Below, in pieces: positions 17,924 to 26,674 of a stretch of DNA of 64,000 nt (positions within the stretch are counted from its first letter, which is position 1; every line of letters starts with the position of its first letter). The stretch is from Fabrea salina (Eukaryota; Ciliophora; Heterotrichea; Heterotrichida; Fabreidae). The position numbers were made by a program, and so were the translations under genes. The notes beneath the pieces were generated by a model. The model was not told the DNA's origin and did not search any database. It worked only from the letters and a program-made list of their open reading frames with translations. The stretch is taken from contig JALIHJ010000009.1 of NCBI GenBank assembly GCA_022984795.1, positions 62,001 to 126,000 of the forward strand. The letters run 5' to 3'.

Positions 17924-17935
17924 TTTTGCGCGAAC
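17924..17935 (+). promoter_or_regulatory. E2F-like palindrome upstream of Cdc20/Cdh1
   Basis: TTTTGCGCGAAC matches the E2F/DP palindrome TTTSGCGCSAAA at 10 of 12 positions. It lies 33-44 bp upstream of the ATG of a cell-cycle gene. GCGC is rare in the AT-rich leaders of this window. Motif evidence only. Confidence 0.4.
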
Positions 17936-17967
17936 TCCATATATTTCAAAAGTGTCTAACGATAAAA

Positions 17968-19218
17968 ATGCAAAAAGTGCGTTGCGATATATCTTCAGTA
18001 AAAAACACTCCAAACCCTTCTGTGCCAGCCCTGAGTAAACACAACTCTACTCACAAACACCCTAAGGTAACTACTACTCAGTTTAACCGGTATCTCACCT
18101 CCCGCAAGGTTGAGCACGTTCCTGGATTTGACCTAACATACGAGTCTCACCAACAACAACCCCTCTACAACACCCTCAAAAACCCCAAAATTGGTTTGGT
18201 TCCTTCGTGCTTAGACTTGCCAATATACTCCTCAGCTCCTACCACAAACAGACCTTTGCCTACTCAAGCTGACAAAATACTTGACGCCCCCGACATTGTG
18301 GATGACTACTACCTCAACCTTATAGACTGGGGACACAACGATGTGCTTGCAGTTGCTTTGCGAAACAAAGTTTACCTTTGGAATTCTGCCACAGGGTCCG
18401 TTAGTCAGATCCAAGAATATGGGGACGAAATAGTAACTAGTGTAAGGTGGATGGGCGGCGGCGAGTGCCTTGCTGTGGGGGACTCCAATCACGGAATCCG
18501 TGTGTACGACATTGAAAGAAGCATGATGATCCGCAACATGCAAGTTCACTCTGACAGAGTAACTTCTCTTGCTTGGAACGGAGTAGTGCTGAGTTCCGGA
18601 AGCAGAGACGCCTCAATAGTCCAGCACGACTTAAGAGTAAAAGACTACTTTGTAAGGTTCCAAGCACACGAGCAAGAAGTTTGTGGCCTTAGGTGGAACC
18701 ACGAAGGCACACAGTTAGCTTCAGGAGGCAATGATAACAAAGTGTGCATCTGGGAACTTAGGTCTTCCACACCCCAGCAAACCATGAGCTCGCATGCAGC
18801 AGCAGTCAAAGCCTTAGCTTGGTGCCCTTGGCAGTCTTCTTTGTTGGCTTCAGGAGGAGGTTCTGCAGACAGAACCATCAAATTATGGAACTCCAACACA
18901 GGAGCTTGTGTCAAGTCGGTTCCTACTAGTGCCCAAGTTTCAGCACTTGAGTGGAACAAGCATGACAAAGAACTGCTGAGTGCCCACGGCTACCCCGAAA
19001 ACAACTTGTCCCTTTGGAAGTACCCTGACATGACTAAAGTGGGCGACCTTAGCGGACACACTGCGAGAGTGCTTAGTTTAGCCCAGAACCCAGAAGGCAA
19101 AGTAGTTGTGTCAGCTAGTGGAGACGAAACTTTAAGATTCTGGTCTGTGTTTCAGGGCACTGGTTACAATAAACTGAGAGAATCTCCTACACAGGGTATG
19201 ACCCTTTTCTACAGATAA
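17968..19218 (+). CDS. CDC20: Cdc20/Cdh1-family APC/C co-activator (WD40)
   Basis: 416 residues from the ATG at 17968 (context GATAAAAATG); an in-frame TTG farther upstream is not used. Seven WD40 repeats (about residues 100-400) form the propeller, with family signatures YYLNLIDWG, DVLAVALRNKVYLWN, RVTSLAWNG, ASGGNDNKVCIWE, SADRTIKLWN and SASGDETLRFW. The family recruits substrates to the anaphase-promoting complex. The N-terminal C-box (DRFIPxR in most members) is present only in degenerate form as NRYLTSR, and the protein ends in YR rather than the usual IR tail. Whether it acts at anaphase (Cdc20) or mitotic exit/G1 (Cdh1) cannot be settled. An E2F-like site lies just upstream. Confidence 0.9.
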   Translation: MQKVRCDISSVKNTPNPSVPALSKHNSTHKHPKVTTTQFNRYLTSRKVEHVPGFDLTYESHQQQPLYNTLKNPKIGLVPSCLDLPIYSSAPTTNRPLPTQADKILDAPDIVDDYYLNLIDWGHNDVLAVALRNKVYLWNSATGSVSQIQEYGDEIVTSVRWMGGGECLAVGDSNHGIRVYDIERSMMIRNMQVHSDRVTSLAWNGVVLSSGSRDASIVQHDLRVKDYFVRFQAHEQEVCGLRWNHEGTQLASGGNDNKVCIWELRSSTPQQTMSSHAAAVKALAWCPWQSSLLASGGGSADRTIKLWNSNTGACVKSVPTSAQVSALEWNKHDKELLSAHGYPENNLSLWKYPDMTKVGDLSGHTARVLSLAQNPEGKVVVSASGDETLRFWSVFQGTGYNKLRESPTQGMTLFYR

Positions 19219-19288
19219 ACACAAACATGTCCAAATGTACACGTGTAGATAGAATTTTAATAAAGGTTATTTGCATCTAATATTTAAA

Positions 19289-20305
19289 ATGCATGAAGAA
19301 AACAAAATTGTTTTCACAACTCAGGCGTCAAGAAGGCACCAGCAGGTTCTGTCTGAAATATACAGTGAAGAATGCGACATTCCTAAACTAAGGGCTTTGG
19401 CTTGGCACGGAGTCCCCTACGACTTGAGGCCTACAGTGTGGCAGCTGCTTTTAGGCTACCTTCCTCAGTCTAACAAACGCCGCCAAGAAACCCTAGAAAG
19501 GAAGCGCAGTGAGTACTTCCAGCACATAGCTCTGATTTTTGAGGCAAGACAAGACCACCAAACAGAAAAGCACATTAAAGACCTCAAACAAATAGAAGAC
19601 GACATCCCTAGGACCCAGTCCCAAATTCCGCTATTCAGAACAGAACCCCTGAGAACCATTCTAAGGCGGCTTTTGTACATTTGGTCCGTAAGGCACCCTG
19701 CAAGTGGGTATGTGCAAGGGATCAATGACTTGTGCTCGGTGTTTTTGTTGGTGTTCATGCAGCCTTTTTGCAGTTACAGAGTTACTAGTGAAGAGGGGGG
19801 GTTGCCAGACAACGTCAATGAAATAGAAGCTGACGTGTTTTGGTGCCTAACCATCATAATGGACTCTATCCAAGATTACTTCTTTCCTCAGTCTCCAGGG
19901 ATCCAAAGAGCCCTTAGTTACATACTTTACATAGTAGCTCGAGTGGACAGTGACCTTGCAGAGCACTTTAAAACTCAGAACTTAGAAATGATTCACTTTT
20001 GCTTTAGGTGGCTGAACTGCATGTTTGTAAGGGAGTTTCCTTTAGAGTTGGTTTTTAGACTGTGGGACTCCTTGTTGTCTATGTCAGACGGAATAGGAAC
20101 TTTGAGTGTGTACGTGGGGTCTGCAATGGTGCTTAAGTGGGCACCAGAACTTAAGAAAAAAGACTTTAACGAACTAGTTATGTTTTTACAGACTTTAAAC
20201 ACGAAAGCTTGGACAGAAAGAGAACTTGAAGAGGTTCTTTCAAGGGCTTACTTATACTTTTCGTGGTTCCAGAACTCGCCCAACCACTTAAAACATGTAA
20301 GTTAG
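19289..20305 (+). CDS. TBC1D22: TBC-domain Rab GTPase-activating protein (TBC1D22-like)
   Basis: 338 residues from the ATG at 19289 (TATTTAAAATG). The TBC domain starts with LRALAWHGVPYDLRPTVWQLL, carries the arginine finger IEDDIPRT (I-x-x-D-x-x-R) and the glutamine finger SGYVQGINDL, and ends in FRLWDSLLS. The insertion between the entry motif and the Arg finger (RKRSEYFQHIALIFE...) and the LFRTEPLRTILRRLLYIWSVRHP segment are closest to TBC1D22A/B. The GAP stimulates GTP hydrolysis on a Rab, probably at the Golgi by analogy. No extra domains. Stop is TAG. Confidence 0.9.
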   Translation: MHEENKIVFTTQASRRHQQVLSEIYSEECDIPKLRALAWHGVPYDLRPTVWQLLLGYLPQSNKRRQETLERKRSEYFQHIALIFEARQDHQTEKHIKDLKQIEDDIPRTQSQIPLFRTEPLRTILRRLLYIWSVRHPASGYVQGINDLCSVFLLVFMQPFCSYRVTSEEGGLPDNVNEIEADVFWCLTIIMDSIQDYFFPQSPGIQRALSYILYIVARVDSDLAEHFKTQNLEMIHFCFRWLNCMFVREFPLELVFRLWDSLLSMSDGIGTLSVYVGSAMVLKWAPELKKKDFNELVMFLQTLNTKAWTERELEEVLSRAYLYFSWFQNSPNHLKHVS

Positions 20306-20472
20306 TATCTTTGTTTTTTTAATAAGTTCTTAATGAATGCACTTAACTAATGATAAATTTTCATTGGCACAAACAGACTTGAGAAGATACTAAACACTCT
20401 AGAATACAAATTTGTTCTTGAGTAAACTTAACGTAATTCTGAAGTAAGTCGCGTTTGTAACAGATAATAATA
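20306..20472. other. Gene-free spacer before nucleotidyltransferase
   Basis: 167 bp, AT-rich. No RNA gene or repeat is seen. The open frames on the minus strand here are judged chance. Confidence 0.3.
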
Positions 20473-21600
20473 ATGGGAGATAGTTTAGAGCAGCAGCTCT
20501 TCTCAGCCTTTGCTGCAAACAAAACGTCCACACAACACAGACTGAAAGTCTTGAGGATTTTAAAGCGCACAATACACAAAGCCCTTTCGGACTTAGTGGT
20601 GCAAGTAGAGGAGTATGGCTCACTTCCTTTAAAAACTTACTTGCCACAAGGGGACATAGACGTAACTATAATAACTTATCCCCTCCCCGTACCTGGATTC
20701 GAACTTTATCTTCTTCAAAGAGTCAAACTGCAGTTTGAGTTCCTAGCTTCTATAAAGCCAGACTACAAAATCCAAGACATCCAAGAAATTCACGCCAAGA
20801 TTCCTTTGGTGAAGTGCTCTGTTATGGGCATTTCTACTGACATCACTGTGAACCAAGTTGGTGGAGTGCGTACTTTGTGCTTTTTGGAGCAAGTAAACAG
20901 ACTACTCCCTGAACATGTATATAAGCGCAGTATAATACTAGCTAAAATCTGGGGGTGTTACTACTCAAAAGTCTTGGGGTCTATGCATGGACGTCTCACT
21001 ACAGTAGCCCTTGAAATTCTGGTGCTTTACACTCTGAACACTTTTTCAGAAACCAGAAAAGACCCCTTTAAAGTAGTTGAAAAGTTAATAGAGCACTTTG
21101 CAGAGTTTGACTGGGAAAACAAAGTGGTGACTTGTTGTGGAGCTTTGTCAGCTTGTAGGTACAGTCTGTGCCTAGGCTTGGGAGAAGCTCCCGAACAAAC
21201 TGCAGCTAAAGCTCATAGTCAGTTATTTCTAAGTCCTCAGTTACTAAACAAGTACAGAAGCGACTTAGGACAATCAGAGGCAGCCTTGATGCCTCACTCT
21301 AAGTTCATTAACATTGCAGACCCCTTTAACTCCACTAACAACCTAGGCAGGAGTGTGTCTTTCTTTGAGTTCCAAAGCATTAAAAGGGCCTTTGAGCTGA
21401 GTTACGAGCACTTACAGTCTAAAGGCATAAAGCAAATGTTTAAGAATTTGCTTGGAGACACAGAACACCCTGAAGAGTTCCAGGAGTCCTTTCTCTTTGT
21501 GAACTTGAAAACTCGCAAGTCCAGACTTTACAGAGCCCTGGCAATACTAGACCCTTCTTACCCCCAAAACTACGAACCTAAGCGCTATAGAAAGGTGTAA
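20473..21600 (+). CDS. Non-canonical poly(A)/nucleotidyltransferase (PAP/OAS1 type)
   Basis: 375 residues. The nucleotidyltransferase core has the Gly-Ser helix YGSLPLKTYLP (residues 48-58), the DxD pair at Asp61 and Asp63 (QGDIDVT), and a third acidic position in STDITVNQVGG. A helical PAP-associated region follows (LLPEHVYKRSIILAKIWG; GSMHGRLTTVALEILVLY). The GSLPLKTYLPxGDID arrangement is like plant and ciliate PAP/OAS1-superfamily members. It is expected to add nucleotides to RNA 3' ends; the specific RNA and nucleotide are unknown. The preceding 167 bp (20306-20472) show no gene. Confidence 0.8.
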   Translation: MGDSLEQQLFSAFAANKTSTQHRLKVLRILKRTIHKALSDLVVQVEEYGSLPLKTYLPQGDIDVTIITYPLPVPGFELYLLQRVKLQFEFLASIKPDYKIQDIQEIHAKIPLVKCSVMGISTDITVNQVGGVRTLCFLEQVNRLLPEHVYKRSIILAKIWGCYYSKVLGSMHGRLTTVALEILVLYTLNTFSETRKDPFKVVEKLIEHFAEFDWENKVVTCCGALSACRYSLCLGLGEAPEQTAAKAHSQLFLSPQLLNKYRSDLGQSEAALMPHSKFINIADPFNSTNNLGRSVSFFEFQSIKRAFELSYEHLQSKGIKQMFKNLLGDTEHPEEFQESFLFVNLKTRKSRLYRALAILDPSYPQNYEPKRYRKV

Positions 21601-21623
21601 ATTAATGTAACCATACATCATAA

Positions 21624-22169
21624 ATGGGCTGTGGAAATTCTAAAAGCAGTTCTTCGCCAGTTGTAAAAAGCAACAACTCTCTAAACCAACAAACACCGGG
21701 ACCCCCTAAAGAGGAGTTCGGACTAGAAGGTGAAGACGAGGTTGCTGAAGTCGTTGCTCCTGCAAAGCCACCTAAACCCAAAGACCAAGAATTCAAACTT
21801 CCTCCTAAAGACCCTAACGTTGAAGAACCCAAACAACCCGTAATACCTGAGCAACAACCTACTAAACAAGTTCGAGGACCTTCCAAACCCCCCCAGCCTC
21901 CTAAACAAGTCCCCATTGAAAACAACATCAATTCAAAAACTCTCCAAAGCAACCGAGAAAACCTTCCCCCTGTCCACGAGAAAAAACCCAACCCTCCTTC
22001 TAGTTTGCCTCCTATCAAGCCTAGGTTCAAACCTGAAATGCCTAAGTTCGACTTCTCGTTTTTAGAAGAAGAAGAGTTTAACGAAGCCAAAGACTACGGA
22101 GACTTCAAAGTTCACAACGACAAGGATGAACTCTTTGACGAACTACTTAGCGAAATAAGTGACATATAA
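21624..22169 (+). CDS. Proline-rich acidic protein with N-myristoylation/palmitoylation signal
   Basis: 181 residues. The first residues MGCGNSKSSSS fit an N-myristoylation site (Gly2, small residue/Ser at 6) with an adjacent palmitoylatable Cys3, which predicts membrane tethering. The body is low complexity and rich in Pro/Lys/Glu/Gln (KPPKPKDQ, PSKPPQPPKQVP), with an acidic tail (LLEEEE-like, then DELFDELLSEISDI). No folded domain is visible. It could be a scaffold or SH3-type ligand, but that is inference. Opposite-strand open frames (21602-22090) mirror the proline codons and are rejected. Confidence 0.7.
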   Translation: MGCGNSKSSSSPVVKSNNSLNQQTPGPPKEEFGLEGEDEVAEVVAPAKPPKPKDQEFKLPPKDPNVEEPKQPVIPEQQPTKQVRGPSKPPQPPKQVPIENNINSKTLQSNRENLPPVHEKKPNPPSSLPPIKPRFKPEMPKFDFSFLEEEEFNEAKDYGDFKVHNDKDELFDELLSEISDI

Positions 22170-22188
22170 GTGTTAAGTTATTATAAGT

Positions 22189-25100
22189 ATGGAACCAAGC
22201 TTTTACAAGCTAAAAAGACGTTCAGGTCTGTCCAACCATGAGTACGAGTTCCTCAAAGGACTGGAAAAAGCAGCAGAGAACCTAATTAGACAGAAGTCAC
22301 TTGCTAAAGGCTGGAACTACATCCAACAAGCTATTGCACTCAGGAAAACTTTGTTTGGCGAAGGCAGTCAAAAAGTAATTAGTTATGCTACCCGAAGTGC
22401 TAACCTTATGATTAGTTCCAGTTACAGCCTTATTGAAGAAACCAACCCTAAACAATTGATTCCTATTTTAAAAGAAGTTAGTTTGTTAACTGATACTTAC
22501 CGCTTGATTCCCCAGAAACTCGATATATTCAACAGCCTTTCAATTGCTTACCGCAACAGAGGCAAACTTAAGGTTTCGCACTCTTACGCCGAAAAAGCTT
22601 TGAAAATAATTGACAACCACCCTGAAGAAGACCTAAACAAAGCCCAAGTCTACTTGAACCTCTGCACTATTATGTCTCACCTGCAGAAGCACAAGCAGGC
22701 TTCTCAGTACTGCAAAGTAGCCATCCAGTGCATCCAAGAAGAACTTGTAAGTTTAAAACTGAGCAACTCCACTAAAAAGTACAACCAAAAAGTAACAGTG
22801 CTATCTATAGCTTACCACAACGCAGGCGTTGAAGAAGAACAACTAGGACACTACTCACAAGCTATTGAGTGGTTCAAAAAGTCTGTGAAACTGCTTGAAG
22901 AACACAACGTCAGCCAGCAACTCTTAAACGAGTTCAAGTCCTCTCTAGGAGAAGCCCTTAAGCACTACAAACCTAACTTGAGAAGCAGCCAAAGCCTCTT
23001 AGCTAGAAGCATACGCAGCAAAAAGTTCGAAAGCGACTCAGAAAACAAAGAAGAAATCAAAAGAAACAACAGTATTCGGAGAATCAGAATGGGCGAAATG
23101 AAAACACCTAGGACTTCAAAGGGGTCTTACATTCAGAACTTAAGTAGTTCTTTACTGGACTCTGGAACTGATAACGACGTTAAAGACTTAGAAAAACTGG
23201 GCCTTTTAAACTACTCAAGAACTTCCAGCAAAAGAAGGAACCTTGAAAAGTCCCGCGAAGAAGCTGCAGCTCTAATTATTCAGCGCAACTTCAGAAAGGC
23301 TAAAAGCCCCCAACCTGTCCAAAGCTTTGAAAACGCCGAAACTCCTGTAGGTCCCAAGAAAGAATTCACTCAGACTGCTTATACACAACAAGACCTTCAA
23401 AAGATCACTAAAATCCAAGCTGTTTGCCGAGGCAGCTTAGCCCGTAAAAACCTGTTCAGCAACAGCAGAACCATCAAGAAACCAAGAACCAGCAGTGAGT
23501 CTGTTCAGGTCACAGAAAGGGAAAGCAAGTACGAAGCAAACCTTGTAAAAATCCAAACTTGGATAAGGACTTTGCTAGCCAAGAACCAACTTAAAACTCA
23601 CCAAAAGTACATTGTGAAAAGTGAGTATAAAGAATTCAACAGTGAACTCTTTAGAGTTATTGTGTCTAAGTATGAAGAAAGATTCTGTGTGAAAGCCAAA
23701 AACATCCAAACACAAAAAGACTACTACTTAATGCTTGACTCTTTAGAAGACTACCCCAAAGTGAGTTTCACTCAAAACTTAGGTCTGTGCATCAAAGAAA
23801 ACCAAAAAATAAAGTTTAAGTCTTCTGTTGACTCAGTGGAATTTGAACTTACACTTACTAAAGCAGAAAGCACTGTGCACATACACGCAGTTAACTTAGA
23901 AACTTTTGAAGTGTTTGAACTCAAACAAAAAACTTCTCGAGAACTAGAAGACTACACCAATAACTTAGAGCTATCAGTAAAAGAAAACCAACTCCTCATA
24001 AAAGCTCCCAAAAAACCTAAAAGAAGAACTCTTTCTGGAAAACCCAAACAAGCCAACCTTTTGGTGTTTGGCGAAAAAGTTATTCAAGGGAACAGGTGCG
24101 CAGTTTCTATTTACAAAGAAGAAAACACTCTTAGGGTAGAAGTATTTTCTTACTCAATGGACTTGATTTACCAAAGCTCAGTGTTTGAGCTCACAGAAGT
24201 TTTAAGGACTTTAGAAGAGCCCCACCTAGAGAAGTTACTAGCTAACCCACAGTCACTCGTGAGACACGTAGAAGTTGAAAACGAAACAGTAGTTTTCAAA
24301 AAAGCCACTCCGCCTTTACTCTATTCAGTTACTAAGCAACTCAACAACTATTTTCACTACACTCTTAACTTCTACTCTAAGAAAACTGACCCCAGCCAAG
24401 AAGTCTTCATAGAAGCCATTCCTCAAAAAAACGCACCCCAGATAACCAAGCACCTAAACATCAGTCGCTCAGAACTTTGTCAGGTGTGTGGCGTTCCAGA
24501 AGAGTCTTTTGAAAACCACCTAGACAAGGTAGCTGACATGGTTTTTATAGAACAAGGCCAGGAACTCAACATTGCTAAAAGAAAACCTAAACAAGACTCC
24601 CCTGGAATCAACATTAACTTTGCACTTAACGAACCTGAAGAAGTGCCTATTGGCCTTGAGTCCCAAATAGACATTCCCAAGCCGAAACTTAAGTTTACTT
24701 TTAAGAAGCAACCTGACGAAAACTCTTCGGCTTTGCTTATCCAAAGAAACTTTAGAATGATGCGCTTCAGAAAGAAGTACTTAGAAGTTGCTAGCCGCAA
24801 GCCTAAAGGCGAACTGGTGCTAAAGGCTCCTAAAGAGTTCCAAGACAAAACAAAGGTGGTAAGCATTTACCAAACTACCTCAGGACTCTTACTAGAAGTG
24901 TTTGACCCGGAGTCCCTTGAAATCCAAAAACACCAAACACAACTAACTGACCCTCAAGAAGCACTTGACTCCTTAGAATACCAAAACGGAAGCATAGTTA
25001 TCAGGAACGAAGTGGAGTTTTCGGACTCTTCTCTAGACTCAGACTCCTCAAACAGCAGTCCCGATCACTCAGAAAGACCTACTCTATGCAGAACCAAAAC

Positions 25101-26673
25101 TTTTTGTAACAAAACTTACACTGTGAAGGTATTCCAAGAGCCTTACTCTTACTTTATAGAACTAATGAACTCTTCCGAACACTACTCCATGCGCTTCACC
25201 AACGAAGAACTGCAAAAAAAGTTTGGAAAAAACATTTCAGCAGAATTTCTGTTTAAAAACGTAGAAGTAAACAACTACGAAGTGGTGCTTAAAAGTTCAA
25301 GGAACTCAGCTCCTCTGGCAATAGCTGAAACAGGGAAGTTGCTTATATTTAAACAAGCAGAGGAACAAGAAAGGATCATTTGCAGGTCTAGCAAGCACTT
25401 AGGGGACAAACTTTACAATGTAGTGATGCACCTTAAACACAAAACCACTTCTGATCCCCTGGACGACAACAGTTTTTTGGTTTTTGAAGTGTTTTCAGAC
25501 TCTTACAACAGAAAAACGATTTCAATTAGTTTAAAAGCGGCAGCTGAACTCTCAGGACTCCCTAAAGACTTTTTACTACCAATAGGCAACTTCATCATAA
25601 AAGAAGCACTAGAAATCCACCCCCAAAAACTCAGTTTTAAACAAAACGTTCCAAAAGTCGACTTAGAGATGCATGTTACTAAAATCCAAGCCAAAGTCAG
25701 AGGGTTAATTGCTAGAAAGCAAGTAGGTCTTAGAGAAAGAAGTGGCTCCAGCTTAGTTACTGCCAAAAAAAGAATCATGGCTGGGAAAGAATACCTAATT
25801 TACGCTTACATGCTTCCTGAACAAGTTAAAATCGAAGCTGCGTCTGGCAAAGAACAGTTAGTTCTGCACCTGGACAACAGCTACATTTCAAAACTTTCAC
25901 AGAAATCCAGCTTCAAAGAGGTGCTAGAAGAAGTAGTTATTCCTAAACTGTACATACTCGAAAAAAACGAAGTTAAAAAGCTGTGCTTGGAACCCCAAAG
26001 TTCCAAAAGTCCTCCCAAAGAACCTAGAGTTCCTAAACTCAACTTAGAAAACCACGGAAAGAACAAGAAAATCCTGACTCTGGACTCTTTGGACCGCAAA
26101 GAAACCTCTAAGGACCTTTTGGCACCCCAAGAACCCTCTAACTTAGAAGTGAGTTTGTCTTCAGAAATCGAGTCCTGGAAGTTGTTTATGCGCACTGGAA
26201 CTAACATTTCTGGAATTCATTATGTAGTTTCTTTTTTCATAGAAGACACCAACCTTATAATCGAAGCCAAAAGCAAGTCCCAAGGAACCAAACTCACAAC
26301 TACTATTCTCAACATCAAAGAACAACAAGCAACCCACGAAAAACTAGACTTGTTCTGCTCCCAAATTCTAAGTAAACTCTACTTAAAAAAGTCAGCAGCA
26401 GGGAACCTCACTCTAGGGATCAGTACTTCTCAGATCCTCTACAAAAAGTCACACAAAATATCTTCACGTCTCTTCACTGTGCTCGTAGAAAATAAGTCCA
26501 AAGGAGCAGTGCTTTCAGCTACTGAATCTGGTTCCAAGAAAACACTTTCTTTGAAACTCACTCACTCACCTGTTAAGTACTCACAAGAGTTCCAAAAACA
26601 AGTAGAAGAACTCATTTCCAAACTAACTATCAAGCCTTTCCTTGACGGAGAACTGTTAATATTAACTAATTGA
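22189..26673 (+). CDS. Giant TPR/IQ-motif protein with repeated beta-rich modules
   Basis: 1,494 residues, single exon. The N-terminus (about 10-265) is a TPR solenoid (SLAKGWNYIQQAIALRKTL, LDIFNSLSIAYRNRGKL, VYLNLCTIMSHLQKHKQA, SIAYHNAGVEEEQLGHYSQA). Five IQ-type calmodulin-binding motifs follow: ALIIQRNFRKAK, KIQAVCRGSLARK, KIQTWIRTLLAK, LLIQRNFRMMRFRK, KIQAKVRGLIARK. Between and after them at least seven diverged modules of 70-110 residues share a pattern of a Tyr-x-Val-x-Val strand, a Leu-x-(Ile/Val)-Glu strand and a helix (for example NRCAVSIYKEENTLRVEVFS, NKTYTVKVFQEPYSYFIELM). No named domain was recognised for the module. Probably a calmodulin-regulated scaffold. It ends with TGA, rare here; the frame would continue only three codons to TAA if TGA were read. 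Confidence 0.85.
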   Translation: MEPSFYKLKRRSGLSNHEYEFLKGLEKAAENLIRQKSLAKGWNYIQQAIALRKTLFGEGSQKVISYATRSANLMISSSYSLIEETNPKQLIPILKEVSLLTDTYRLIPQKLDIFNSLSIAYRNRGKLKVSHSYAEKALKIIDNHPEEDLNKAQVYLNLCTIMSHLQKHKQASQYCKVAIQCIQEELVSLKLSNSTKKYNQKVTVLSIAYHNAGVEEEQLGHYSQAIEWFKKSVKLLEEHNVSQQLLNEFKSSLGEALKHYKPNLRSSQSLLARSIRSKKFESDSENKEEIKRNNSIRRIRMGEMKTPRTSKGSYIQNLSSSLLDSGTDNDVKDLEKLGLLNYSRTSSKRRNLEKSREEAAALIIQRNFRKAKSPQPVQSFENAETPVGPKKEFTQTAYTQQDLQKITKIQAVCRGSLARKNLFSNSRTIKKPRTSSESVQVTERESKYEANLVKIQTWIRTLLAKNQLKTHQKYIVKSEYKEFNSELFRVIVSKYEERFCVKAKNIQTQKDYYLMLDSLEDYPKVSFTQNLGLCIKENQKIKFKSSVDSVEFELTLTKAESTVHIHAVNLETFEVFELKQKTSRELEDYTNNLELSVKENQLLIKAPKKPKRRTLSGKPKQANLLVFGEKVIQGNRCAVSIYKEENTLRVEVFSYSMDLIYQSSVFELTEVLRTLEEPHLEKLLANPQSLVRHVEVENETVVFKKATPPLLYSVTKQLNNYFHYTLNFYSKKTDPSQEVFIEAIPQKNAPQITKHLNISRSELCQVCGVPEESFENHLDKVADMVFIEQGQELNIAKRKPKQDSPGININFALNEPEEVPIGLESQIDIPKPKLKFTFKKQPDENSSALLIQRNFRMMRFRKKYLEVASRKPKGELVLKAPKEFQDKTKVVSIYQTTSGLLLEVFDPESLEIQKHQTQLTDPQEALDSLEYQNGSIVIRNEVEFSDSSLDSDSSNSSPDHSERPTLCRTKTFCNKTYTVKVFQEPYSYFIELMNSSEHYSMRFTNEELQKKFGKNISAEFLFKNVEVNNYEVVLKSSRNSAPLAIAETGKLLIFKQAEEQERIICRSSKHLGDKLYNVVMHLKHKTTSDPLDDNSFLVFEVFSDSYNRKTISISLKAAAELSGLPKDFLLPIGNFIIKEALEIHPQKLSFKQNVPKVDLEMHVTKIQAKVRGLIARKQVGLRERSGSSLVTAKKRIMAGKEYLIYAYMLPEQVKIEAASGKEQLVLHLDNSYISKLSQKSSFKEVLEEVVIPKLYILEKNEVKKLCLEPQSSKSPPKEPRVPKLNLENHGKNKKILTLDSLDRKETSKDLLAPQEPSNLEVSLSSEIESWKLFMRTGTNISGIHYVVSFFIEDTNLIIEAKSKSQGTKLTTTILNIKEQQATHEKLDLFCSQILSKLYLKKSAAGNLTLGISTSQILYKKSHKISSRLFTVLVENKSKGAVLSATESGSKKTLSLKLTHSPVKYSQEFQKQVEELISKLTIKPFLDGELLILTN

Positions 26674-26674
26674 G

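Noticed and set aside
17926-17967. TTG-initiated extension of Cdc20 and similar TTG/GTG starts at 19271, 31534 and 52005
   Set aside because: Each has a downstream ATG in the usual A/T-rich context; non-ATG starts are not expected in ciliate nuclear genes.
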